Shown here: positions 1-6,855 of the stretch, in pieces | Numbering within the stretch: the first letter of the stretch is position 1 | Layout of the letters: each line of letters opens with the position of its first letter | Virus record (IMG/VR): IMGVR_UViG_3300042987_002457 | Span: 1 to 20,509 of that record | Strand: one strand, 5' to 3' | Source: a virus | DNA length: 20,509 nt | Notes under the pieces: model-generated | Database searches by the model: none | What the model saw: the letters and a program-made list of their open reading frames with translations, nothing else | What the model was told of the DNA's origin: nothing | Position numbers and translations under genes: made by a program

Positions 1-1010
1 ATGTCGCCGTCGGTGATGCCGATTGCAGGCATTTTGGCGGTGTTTGATGCGTCTGCGGGGGCGATTTCGCAGACTTGGGTGGAGCCGACGGTACCGGTGA
101 TGTAGACGGGAGTGCCGTTAGGGATGGTGGAGGCGGTCGTGTTTTTGACGTGGAAGTAGACGAGGCCAGCCAAGTCGCCGTGGACGTGGGGGGCGTAGAG
201 GGTGCCGTCGACTGTCAGGTTGCTGGTGAAATGGCCGTCGCCGGTGACATCGAGGCTGTAGGCGGGGGTCAGGTTGTTGACGCCGACGCGGTTGTTGCTT
301 GCGTCTACATACAGGGTGCCTGTGTCCACATTGAGGCCGCCGAAGGCGACGCTCGAGCCGGTGCCTACGTCTTGGCCGATAGCGACTGTCGGGGTGGCAC
401 CCTCGGAACCGGAGCCGGTGACGGTGACGCCTGTGCCTCCTGTGATACCTGCGACATAGTTCCCGGTGGTTTCGGTTCCGAGGGCGATGTTGGGTGTCGT
501 CCAGGCCATGCCGGTGGAGGCGCCTGAGTTGGCGACGAGATACTGGCCGTCGGTGCCGATGGGGAGCCTGGCTGGGGTGTCAGCTGCTGTGGCTGCGATC
601 AGGTCGCCTTTGGCGTCGACAATGGCTTTCTGGATGGCGGTCGGGTCGGCTTCGGATGACCACGCAAGGCCGGTACCTGTGGATGAGTCTGCGACGAGAA
701 CTTGGCCGTTTGTGCCTACTGGGAGTCGGCCGACGGTGTCTGGGGCCGTGCCGACAAGAATGTCTCCTTTTGCGTCGACTGTGGCGGCGGTTGGGTCTGC
801 TCCCCAGCGGAGGCCGGTGGCGGTGCTGGAGTCGGCGAGCAGAACTTGTCCGTCGGTTCCGACTGCGAGACGGGCGGGAGTGTCGTTCGCAGTTCCTGTG
901 ACGAGGTCGCCTTTGGCGTCGATGATTGACTTGTTGATTGCATTCGGATCAAGTTCCTCCAATGGGGCTTGGACGATGGACGGCTGGGCCAGTGACGGGG
1001 GGATAGTCAT
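1..1010 (-). CDS. Tail fibre protein, 3' end cut by the window edge
   Basis: Virion surface protein, probably part of a tail fibre. The reading frame opens at ATG 1010 (MTIPPSLAQP...) and is still open at base 1, giving about 336 residues of a longer protein. An AGGAGG Shine-Dalgarno sequence lies 5 bases before the ATG and supports this start. Residues about 31-69, 79-117 and 132-170 are three imperfect copies of a 38-residue unit of the form AKGDLxxGTAxDTxxRLxVGTDGQxLxADSSTxTGLxW, a repeat typical of tail fibre and tail-associated proteins in many phages. After it comes a glycine/threonine-rich stretch and a segment like the start of a fibre shaft or head domain (NNRVGVNNLTPAYSLDVTGD), also common in fibres. 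It follows the collar gene by 10 bases. The family role is known; receptor and oligomer state cannot be told. Confidence 0.85.
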   Translation of the reverse strand, partial: MTIPPSLAQPSIVQAPLEELDPNAINKSIIDAKGDLVTGTANDTPARLAVGTDGQVLLADSSTATGLRWGADPTAATVDAKGDILVGTAPDTVGRLPVGTNGQVLVADSSTGTGLAWSSEADPTAIQKAIVDAKGDLIAATAADTPARLPIGTDGQYLVANSGASTGMAWTTPNIALGTETTGNYVAGITGGTGVTVTGSGSEGATPTVAIGQDVGTGSSVAFGGLNVDTGTLYVDASNNRVGVNNLTPAYSLDVTGDGHFTSNLTVDGTLYAPHVHGDLAGLVYFHVKNTTASTIPNGTPVYITGTVGSTQVCEIAPADASNTAKMPAIGITDGD

Positions 1011-1020
1011 GCCGGGCCTC

Positions 1021-1320
1021 CTAGTACCTGATGATGCTGTCTGTGACGGTGGGCAGGGTAAAATTGGCTCCTGACCCGCCGTAAGTGTAGCCAATGACGG
1101 CAAACAGGGCGGGGTAGGTAAGGCGGCTGACTGATCCGCCGTTGGTGGCTAACCAGCCTTTTGGGGCTGCAATGGCGTTGTGCCAGCGAACGATCCCTCC
1201 GACGGGGGTTGCGGCATTGACCCAGGTTTCGAGTTCCGTGTCTCGGTTCTCAATCAGGTCTTGGGAGGTTTTGGGAAGGTCGGTTAGGTCTTGGCCTCGA
1301 TAGGTGTAGCGGAACGGCAT
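1021..1320 (-). CDS. Small tail-collar domain protein
   Basis: A 99-residue virion protein. Residues about 40-99 match the phage tail collar domain: GGIVRWHNAIAAPKGWLATNGG, then the sR..YPaLFavIG core (SRLTYPALFAVIGYTYG), then the closing NFTLPTV. Most collar-domain proteins are long fibres, so this one is a stand-alone domain with a short N-terminal extension. Its ATG overlaps the stop of the upstream nozzle-like gene (TAATG), so translation is probably coupled. It likely sits at the base of the fibres encoded next door. The collar assignment is by motif; its exact place in the particle is inferred. Confidence 0.8.
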   Translation of the reverse strand: MPFRYTYRGQDLTDLPKTSQDLIENRDTELETWVNAATPVGGIVRWHNAIAAPKGWLATNGGSVSRLTYPALFAVIGYTYGGSGANFTLPTVTDSIIRY

Positions 1321-2921
1321 TAGTCCTCACAAATGCAGATGACACGCCTGATGCGGCATCCTTGCCAGGTGATGCGCGGGTAGAAGCCGTAGCCGCGTCC
1401 AGCGTCGTTGATTTTGAATCGGTAAATCGCGTTGCTGTTATCGGCCGTGATTCCCGAGATGGCCTGGGTAATTGTTTGTGTTGATGAGACGTAGCCGCCG
1501 GTGTCGTTTGGGCCTTTGTCGATAATTCCTGTTGGTTTGATGAACGGCTGAATTGTGGCGTTGCCGGACAGATTGAGGCTGGCTGTTGTGTCAAATCCGG
1601 CTTCAATGATGACTTCGCGTACGACCATGGGCTTGGAATGCCAGTATTCGGCCAGGTCGACTGTTGCTGACGCTGCAGCTTGGTTTGTGGGGCTGCTAGT
1701 AAATTCGTAGTCGGCGGAGTTTGGTTGTGGGAAGTTGTGGATGTACCGAACCATTCGCAGGTTTAGGCTGGTGTCCAGGTAACTCACCATGAAGTATTCG
1801 TTTTGTGGCACCGTGTTTTTGTAGCCGACCGGGGTCGCCACTTGGGCTTGGATGTAATAACTGGTGCTCATGTTCGCGGCGTCGTATGTAAATCGCGCCC
1901 AGGTGTTGTTGGCTTGGCGTGCCCATGCTGTGCCTTCTCGGGACCAGCAAATCAAGTTGTTATTTTGGCCCATGCCCAGCACAAACTGTTCAGCCGTGTT
2001 TTTGTATCCAGCGGTAGCCATTACATCGTTTTGGTCGAGGTAGGCGGCTTGTTCGATGAATGCACCGTTCAGCGCGTAGATCACGCCGTCTGCGTATCCC
2101 GGTGCTGATACGCCCTCGTCGAGCAGATAGACGACGCGGTTGTCGATAACTGCTTTGCGGAATCCTCCGCGCACGTTGTCGTTCGGGATGATGGGTTGGA
2201 TGTTGATGGATTCGCCTAGAACGCCTGTAACGCTGTAGACCGCTCCGACTGTCGTGACGATGAAGTCGTTTGACCGTGGGAACACTCCGGTGATGAGGTC
2301 AGGGAATTCGTAGTATTGAGTGGTTGTTGACCAGGTGGCGGCGTCGAGCGCACCAGAGTAGAACAGTTTGTTGTTGTACCAGGAAACGAGTCGGCTTCCG
2401 ACTTGAACGAGGTCTGCTGGGATTGTGGTGGAGAATGGGTTGGCGACAACGAGGGTGTCAAGTCCGGTGTTCCACGACCATTGGCGAATGTCGCCGTTTA
2501 CGCCGTTGATGTAGGTGAAATACTTTTCGGTGCTGGTTCCTGTGCGAACATTGTCGAATGAGACACGCCCGTCAGGTCGTCCGGTAAGGCTGTAAGTCGT
2601 TGCTGTTGGCGACGATCCGTCCATGTAGATGGCGTGAAGACGGCCGGCCGAGGAGGATGTGCCGTAGTAGGAGACGACGTTGATGAGGACTTTGACGTTG
2701 AATGCGAATGATCCGTGGACTTGTGCGTATGTCCATGTCCCCGACGGTGGGGTTGGTGCGGCGATGGACGCTAGTTCTTTGACTCCGGATGGAACCAGGT
2801 CGCCTCGAACGGAAAGGATGGCATTTGTGCCTTTCCATGTGTTATTGGGAAGTTCGGTTGACCGGTCGCCCATGTAGTGGCCGCCGGTAAAGTTGTCATA
2901 GGTGATGACGAAGCTGCCCAT
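1320..2921 (-). CDS. Large virion protein, probable tail nozzle/hub
   Basis: A 533-residue protein rich in beta-strand patterns, Tyr, Trp, Ser and Thr, without signal peptide or membrane segments. Recurrent short units such as YxxxxAxWSTTTQYYEF, GAVYSVTGVLGES and VVYLLDEGVSAPG resemble the blades of propeller-like tail proteins. It directly follows the adaptor gene with a 3-base gap and has a GGAG ribosome site 7 bases before its ATG. In short-tailed phages the gene after the gp4/gp11-like adaptor encodes the tail nozzle or hub (P22 gp10, T7 gp12), and the length is in that range. I therefore infer a nozzle/DNA-stabilisation role. No single diagnostic motif was recognised; an internal virion or tail-spike-associated protein is the alternative. 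Confidence 0.55.
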   Translation of the reverse strand: MGSFVITYDNFTGGHYMGDRSTELPNNTWKGTNAILSVRGDLVPSGVKELASIAAPTPPSGTWTYAQVHGSFAFNVKVLINVVSYYGTSSSAGRLHAIYMDGSSPTATTYSLTGRPDGRVSFDNVRTGTSTEKYFTYINGVNGDIRQWSWNTGLDTLVVANPFSTTIPADLVQVGSRLVSWYNNKLFYSGALDAATWSTTTQYYEFPDLITGVFPRSNDFIVTTVGAVYSVTGVLGESINIQPIIPNDNVRGGFRKAVIDNRVVYLLDEGVSAPGYADGVIYALNGAFIEQAAYLDQNDVMATAGYKNTAEQFVLGMGQNNNLICWSREGTAWARQANNTWARFTYDAANMSTSYYIQAQVATPVGYKNTVPQNEYFMVSYLDTSLNLRMVRYIHNFPQPNSADYEFTSSPTNQAAASATVDLAEYWHSKPMVVREVIIEAGFDTTASLNLSGNATIQPFIKPTGIIDKGPNDTGGYVSSTQTITQAISGITADNSNAIYRFKINDAGRGYGFYPRITWQGCRIRRVICICED

Positions 2922-2924
2922 CGG

Positions 2925-3545
2925 CTACTCCCAGACGGCGTAGTCGGTGGTGCGGTTGAACTTGATTCGCTTCTGGATTGTCGTCCGGTTGTCGTCATTC
3001 ATCGTCTTCAGCCAGTTGCCGTATTCCTGCAGGTACAGCGAGGCACGGGTTTCGTCTTGGCGTCGGGCAGCGCATAGGTAGGCGGCGTATGAGCAGATGC
3101 TGTAGTGGTAGACCGCAGGCATGAGCGGCGTTGACCCGTCGGCTGACAGGGTTGGCTCGTTACGGAAGTAGTAGAACGTGGCCGTCGGTGAGGTGGAGGG
3201 GATGGGCCAGAGGGCGATGTTGTTGCCGTAGATCACCCAGGCGTTGCCGACATCGCTGGAGTCGGCGTCGAGGTATGTCTCGAAGGGGACGGCTTGGGCG
3301 ACGGCTCCGTTGATGACGAGCTGTTGTGCTCGCATGAAGTCGGATGGCAGGGTGGCGAAACCGGTGGTTGTGGAGAAGACTGGGGTGCTTGTTCCTGACA
3401 GCCACCACCAGTCGCGTTCGGCCGAGATGCGGCTTAGGGCGTTGTTGATCGACGAATTCACATACGAGTCAGTAATCAGACCGTCACCTGTTGATGGGAT
3501 GGCGAGGCGGTCTTTGATTTCTGTTCGGAGTTCGCCGCGGTTCAT
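2925..3545 (-). CDS. Head-tail adaptor (gp4/gp11-like connector)
   Basis: A 206-residue protein expected to dock under the portal ring and join head to tail. The N-terminus (MNRGELRTEIKDRLAIP, then the YVNSSINNALSRISAERDWWWL segment around residues 28-49) has the pattern of the podovirus adaptor family: a first helix, then a helix ending in a cluster of Trp. The middle (GFATLPSDFMRAQQLVINGA, WVIYGNNIALWPIPS, FYYFRNEPTL) follows the same family, where a beta-rich part precedes a long C-terminal helical hairpin (residues about 145-190). The length is close to T7 gp11. Its ATG overlaps the previous stop (TGATG). The family pattern is recognised by eye, so the call is good but not proven. Confidence 0.75.
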   Translation of the reverse strand: MNRGELRTEIKDRLAIPSTGDGLITDSYVNSSINNALSRISAERDWWWLSGTSTPVFSTTTGFATLPSDFMRAQQLVINGAVAQAVPFETYLDADSSDVGNAWVIYGNNIALWPIPSTSPTATFYYFRNEPTLSADGSTPLMPAVYHYSICSYAAYLCAARRQDETRASLYLQEYGNWLKTMNDDNRTTIQKRIKFNRTTDYAVWE

Positions 3546-3844
3546 CAGACGACCTGGATGCTGTATGCCTGTGCGCTGTTGGAAATCAGTTTGACTTGCG
3601 GGCTGGTGCCGTCGCCGGGCAGGCTGACAGTCATTCCGATGGTGACGACATAGGTGTCGTCGCCTGAGATGGTTGGGGTGGCGACACCTTTGGTTGCGTC
3701 ACCGAAAGTGAAGAAGATCGGGTCGCCTGAGGTGGTGCGGTTGGATACCAGGATGAACGATGCCGGGTTGGCAAGGTTGACGGTGTCGACCGTAGAGGGT
3801 GTCAGGACGGCGTGTTTGGCTGTGTTGACGCTGTATGTAGCCAT
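3545..3844 (-). CDS. Small beta-rich virion-associated protein, unknown
   Basis: A 99-residue protein beginning MATYSVNTAKHAVLTP. I chose ATG 3844 because it overlaps the stop of the preceding gene (TAATG) and has an AAAGG site in front; a longer frame to 3922 would run deep into the neighbour. The sequence is dominated by Val, Thr, Ser and Gly strands (VNLANPASFILVSNRTTSG, DTYVVTIGMTVSLPGDG) and ends in hydrophobic VV, suggesting a compact beta-sandwich. Small proteins of this type between capsid and connector genes are often head decoration or fibre-base proteins. That is inference from position; no family was recognised. Confidence 0.65.
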   Translation of the reverse strand: MATYSVNTAKHAVLTPSTVDTVNLANPASFILVSNRTTSGDPIFFTFGDATKGVATPTISGDDTYVVTIGMTVSLPGDGTSPQVKLISNSAQAYSIQVV

Positions 3845-4251
3845 TACTTGCCTTTCTTTGCCATGCTGTATTGGCGCCGGTTGCCGCCATCCAGGTGTCC
3901 AACGTCTTGAATGAGTGCCCAATGGAGCTTGTCGGCCAACTCGAGCCGCTTGTCCCGTTCCTCGGTTTCGTGCTTGTCGCGGATGGCCTTGTTGCGCTTC
4001 ATCAGGTCTTCGTGCAGTTGCTTGCCCTTTTGCCAGTCACCTTCGATCAGTTTTGTGATGAGGGTGTGGTCGCAGCGGGTGTGGGTGCAAGCGATGTATG
4101 GCTCTCCGATGGCATCCACCATCCACACCTCGAACCGTTGGGCGATGGGGTTGAACATCAGCGATGCTGACGGGTCGCCCCGCCAGCCCGATTCGTCGCC
4201 CTTTTGGATGCGTGTGGCGATGTCGTAGACATCCCAGGACACTTCAGCCAT
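3844..4251 (-). CDS. Conserved-looking protein of unknown function between capsid and connector genes
   Basis: A protein of 135 residues starting MAEVSWDVYDIATRIQKGD. An upstream in-frame ATG at 4308 would add 19 residues, but that ATG follows directly on a strong hairpin and has no ribosome site, while ATG 4251 has GGAGG 4 bases upstream, so I prefer the shorter form. The first half is aromatic and mixed (WRGDPSASLMFNPIAQRFEVWMVD); residues about 90-120 form a highly charged helix rich in Lys, Glu and Arg that could be a coiled coil. CTHTRCDH has two Cys and two His but is too short to call a zinc site with confidence. Function unknown. Confidence 0.6.
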   Translation of the reverse strand: MAEVSWDVYDIATRIQKGDESGWRGDPSASLMFNPIAQRFEVWMVDAIGEPYIACTHTRCDHTLITKLIEGDWQKGKQLHEDLMKRNKAIRDKHETEERDKRLELADKLHWALIQDVGHLDGGNRRQYSMAKKGK

Positions 4252-4316
4252 TTGGCCTCCGCCCTGGACATTTCCCATCAGGTCTGCTGCGCGAATCATG
4301 TTGCCCATTGTAGACA

Positions 4317-4350
4317 GCAGGGCCGGTCACCCGAAGGTAACCGACCCTGC
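4317..4350 (-). promoter_or_regulatory. 15-bp RNA hairpin with UUCG tetraloop after the capsid genes
   Basis: On the minus strand, arms at 4350-4336 and 4331-4317 pair over 15 positions around a TTCG loop (4335-4332). Two of the pairs are G-U only when read as minus-strand RNA; on the plus strand they would be C-A mismatches, so the structure belongs to the capsid transcript. There is no T-run after it, so a classical intrinsic terminator is not shown. It lies 22 bases after the capsid-associated gene, where T7 has its partial terminator after gene 10. Partial termination or 3'-end protection of capsid mRNA is the likely role. Confidence 0.65.
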
Positions 4351-4372
4351 GTGCCGTGTGTTGTTGTTGGGA

Positions 4373-4693
4373 TCAGGCGCCGGTTGCGTGGAAGCGAACA
4401 ACGACTGCCGAAACGTCGGTCGTTGACGGAACCTGTGCCAGCGCTGCGCCGTCTGTGGTCGTGTCGACCCAGAACAACTTGATCTTCGGTGAAGACGTGG
4501 AACCATCCCATGCCGGGACGTAGCCGTCGGTCGTTTCGACCGACAGCCAGTCCAAGCGGGTCAGGCCGAGCTGCGCGAGGGTGACAGCCTCTCCGCCCGT
4601 CGGGTAAGACGAGTCGAAGGTAACCGACCCACGCACTTCGCGGCGTGTGCCAGGGACTTCCGACGCCCAGGTGATTGAGCTGGAAGCCGCCAT
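4373..4693 (-). CDS. Capsid-associated protein, possible head decoration
   Basis: A 106-residue protein starting MAASSSITWASEVPGTRREVRG, directly after the major capsid gene with a 1-base gap. It contains VTFDSSYPTGGEAVTLAQLGL, SWDGS-like loops and a beta-strand ending KIKLFWVDTTTDG, a pattern often seen in small proteins encoded beside capsid genes in environmental phages. No enzyme motif or membrane segment is present. Position and size suggest a decoration or cement protein that stabilises the shell, but the biochemical role is inferred. The downstream hairpin would let it share the high expression of the capsid gene. Confidence 0.65.
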   Translation of the reverse strand: MAASSSITWASEVPGTRREVRGSVTFDSSYPTGGEAVTLAQLGLTRLDWLSVETTDGYVPAWDGSTSSPKIKLFWVDTTTDGAALAQVPSTTDVSAVVVRFHATGA

Positions 4694-4694
4694 G

Positions 4695-5963
4695 TCAGAT
4701 CGTCACCTCGGTGATGTCCTTGATGACGAAGTGGGCGTTGCGCTGCTTGCAGGCGAGTTCGCCGTACATGTAGAGCGTGGCCTCGTAGGCGTCGAGGTCG
4801 GGCTTGCGGTTCATCACCGCGCCGTCGAGGTCCATGAACTGGAATCCGTCGCCGACCTGGTGGTAAACGAGCACCTCGGGGTTGATGCCGTACAGGCGGT
4901 TGTTCGGGCAGTCGAAGTCGGCGTAGAGCGCCGTCGGTGCCTCATCGCCCTTGCCGGAAACCGACGGGCTGTAGAACTGGATGCCTGCGTAGCCACCCTT
5001 CAGCTGGGTCTGCTCCATGTTCCGCTTGAGGGAGAGGAGCAGGTTGCTGATGGCGAGGTTGACGCCTTCGGCCGACACCAACAGGCTGGGCTTCTTGCCC
5101 GAGTTGGTGAGGACCTTCATGATGGAGCCGGTGATGAGGGACTCGGTGATCGAACGGTTGGTTCCCGAGTTCGAGTTCACGTATGCCTTCCACTTGGGCT
5201 GGCTCGACGGGTTGATCGTGTGAAGGATCGCGGTGTCGTCGACGATGGTCTGGAGGCCGGTGAGTTCGACCTGGCCGTCGCCGGGCTGGCCGGTGTTGCT
5301 GGACGCTCCGCCTGCGCCGCTACGGAACACGTAGTGGCTGGACGAGGTCGTGACAGCGGCACCCGAGATGACCATGGTCTTGGCCGACTCGTCGACCGAG
5401 GTGACGGTACGGGCCGAGGCGACCGTGGTCGGGGCTGCGACCGTTCCGATGTCGACAACCATGCCGCCGTCGAAGAACAACTGGCGGAGGGCGGTCGAGC
5501 CGGTGGTGGAGGCCAGAACGACGGTGGTGCTGGACGAGGTGGTGCCGCACTGTGCGATGACACCGTTTGAGGTGCCCCACAGCTGACGGTTCACGTCCTT
5601 CATTGCGTCCTTCTTGATGCCTTCCATTTCGGCGTCGAGGGCGTCGATGAACGCGCCGCGATCCGAGACGGCCTGGCGGATGGTCGGACCCGACAGCTGG
5701 ATACGTCCGTAGACGTAGCGCACGGGCACCGGAACGGTGGCGTACGCCTGGTTTCCTGCGGTCGGGAGGGTGCCGTTCTCAGCGCGAGCGCCGACACCGG
5801 ACGAACGTCCCAAGTGCACGGCGTGGCGGGCGATACGGCCCTGGACGGTGTCCTTGCGCGTTTCAATCTGCGAAAGGATGAAGTTGGCTTCGTTGAGGTT
5901 GTCGAGGAAATCCTTGTAGTCGTCCTTCAGGATCGCATCGACCGTTGACAAACTTGCGGGCAT
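4695..5963 (-). CDS. Major capsid protein
   Basis: Main shell protein, 422 residues, starting MPASLSTVDAILKDDYKDFL. I chose ATG 5963 because an AGGAG site stands 5 bases before it; an extension to 6032 lacks such a site. The N-terminal helix, the RYVYGRIQLSGPTIRQAVSDRGAFIDALDAEMEG segment (an E-loop to spine-helix arrangement), and the C-terminal LYMYGELACKQRNAHFVIKDITE strand are typical of HK97-fold capsid proteins. The central Ser/Thr/Val/Gly-rich stretch (about 140-230) is probably an inserted or extended domain. The scaffold and portal genes precede it, as expected for the family. No protease gene is seen, and the protein begins with a short N-arm, so maturation by scaffold exit rather than cleavage is plausible. 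Confidence 0.88.
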   Translation of the reverse strand: MPASLSTVDAILKDDYKDFLDNLNEANFILSQIETRKDTVQGRIARHAVHLGRSSGVGARAENGTLPTAGNQAYATVPVPVRYVYGRIQLSGPTIRQAVSDRGAFIDALDAEMEGIKKDAMKDVNRQLWGTSNGVIAQCGTTSSSTTVVLASTTGSTALRQLFFDGGMVVDIGTVAAPTTVASARTVTSVDESAKTMVISGAAVTTSSSHYVFRSGAGGASSNTGQPGDGQVELTGLQTIVDDTAILHTINPSSQPKWKAYVNSNSGTNRSITESLITGSIMKVLTNSGKKPSLLVSAEGVNLAISNLLLSLKRNMEQTQLKGGYAGIQFYSPSVSGKGDEAPTALYADFDCPNNRLYGINPEVLVYHQVGDGFQFMDLDGAVMNRKPDLDAYEATLYMYGELACKQRNAHFVIKDITEVTI

Positions 5964-6129
5964 TGTTGCTCCTTGGTCGTGGTCTGCTGATTTGTTGAAC
6001 GCAACCTGAACGTGCCGTCCGGCAATCGCCACTACACCATCCGGTGTTTTGTTGTGCGGTCGCTGTATGTAGTGGCTATCCGGCCACTAGCGGTCAGCAT
6101 ACACCACATGTTGTGGTGTCATGCAACCA
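5964..6129 (-). promoter_or_regulatory. 166-base leader of the capsid gene with four short inverted repeats
   Basis: The longest gap in the structural operon. It contains four dyads: ACACCAC/GTGGTGT (6101-6107, 6113-6119), TAGTGGC/GCCACTA (6070-6076, 6083-6089), ACACC/GGTGT (6034-6038, 6043-6047) and TGCC/GGCA (6013-6016, 6021-6024). All could fold in the minus-strand transcript. TTGCAT near 6124 followed by TATG-type bases about 17 to 19 further could be a promoter, but the match is weak. A separate capsid promoter or a stability element is the likely purpose. Confidence 0.45.
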
Positions 6130-6855
6130 TTACAGTCCGTTGGCCTCGAGACGTGCGAGTGCGCGTTCACGCGGCGACATTGCCTGGCCGACCTGACTCA
6201 CGGCGGTGACACCGTTGGCGATGGGGGCACCCATTGCCTGTGATGCTTCGGCGCGTCGCTGAGCGATGGCGGAGGCCCGCTGGATCAGTTCGTCTTCGAC
6301 TTCACGGATGGCAGCGTTCAGGTCAAGGTCGGGGCGCTTGGACGCGGCGACGATGGCTGCGGTAGCGATGGCCGAGTCGGGCTGGTAGCCAGCCTGGACG
6401 AGGGTCTGCTCAATCTGCTGTTCGTGGTACGCCTGGGCCTGCTGCATCTGGAACTGTTCGATCCGCTGGTTGACCATCTGTTCGACGGCCTGCGGGGTGA
6501 GTCCCTGGGCGGCCCCGTCGATCTGGGCCTGCTGGGTGATGGCAGCCTGCTGGGCCGGTGAGACGAATTCTTGGAATCTGTCTCCGGCGAGGGTGCGGGC
6601 GTTGTCGATCATCCATCGGGTGGCGGTTTCGGTGTCTCCGGTGGCGTATGCCTTCACGAAGTCCTGAATGGCTCGAGCGTCGTCGGGGTGCAGGTTTCCG
6701 AACGATTGGGCAATCGGTTTGTACCGTTCCCGTTCCTTGACTCGGTCCTGTACTTCTGCGTCGTACTTGGCTTTCCAGTCGACGGCGGTTTCGGCAGGCG
6801 CAGCGTCACCTGTCGGCGCGGCATCCACCTGCGCCTCGGGGGTGAAGTCTGTCAT
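6130..6855 (-). CDS. Capsid scaffolding protein
   Basis: A 241-residue acidic, Gln/Ala-rich, helical protein expected to line the inside of the procapsid and leave it before DNA packaging. Features: a disordered Ala/Pro/Glu N-terminus, charged VQDRVKERERYKP, then Gln-rich helices (about 105-155: QQAAITQQAQIDGAAQG, QFQMQQAQAYHEQQIEQT), and a basic C-terminal tail PRERALARLEANGL, which is where scaffolds usually bind the coat protein. It sits between portal and capsid genes, the standard place. Its ATG overlaps the portal stop by 4 bases (ATGA), with AGGAG 11 bases upstream inside the portal gene. Composition plus position make this a firm call despite poor conservation in the family. Confidence 0.85.
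   Translation of the reverse strand: MTDFTPEAQVDAAPTGDAAPAETAVDWKAKYDAEVQDRVKERERYKPIAQSFGNLHPDDARAIQDFVKAYATGDTETATRWMIDNARTLAGDRFQEFVSPAQQAAITQQAQIDGAAQGLTPQAVEQMVNQRIEQFQMQQAQAYHEQQIEQTLVQAGYQPDSAIATAAIVAASKRPDLDLNAAIREVEDELIQRASAIAQRRAEASQAMGAPIANGVTAVSQVGQAMSPRERALARLEANGL

Noticed and set aside
4647-5570. Long open frame (307 codons) on the plus strand opposite the capsid gene
   Set aside because: Shadow of the capsid gene; Val/Gly/Asp-rich composition results from the complementary codons, no start signal.
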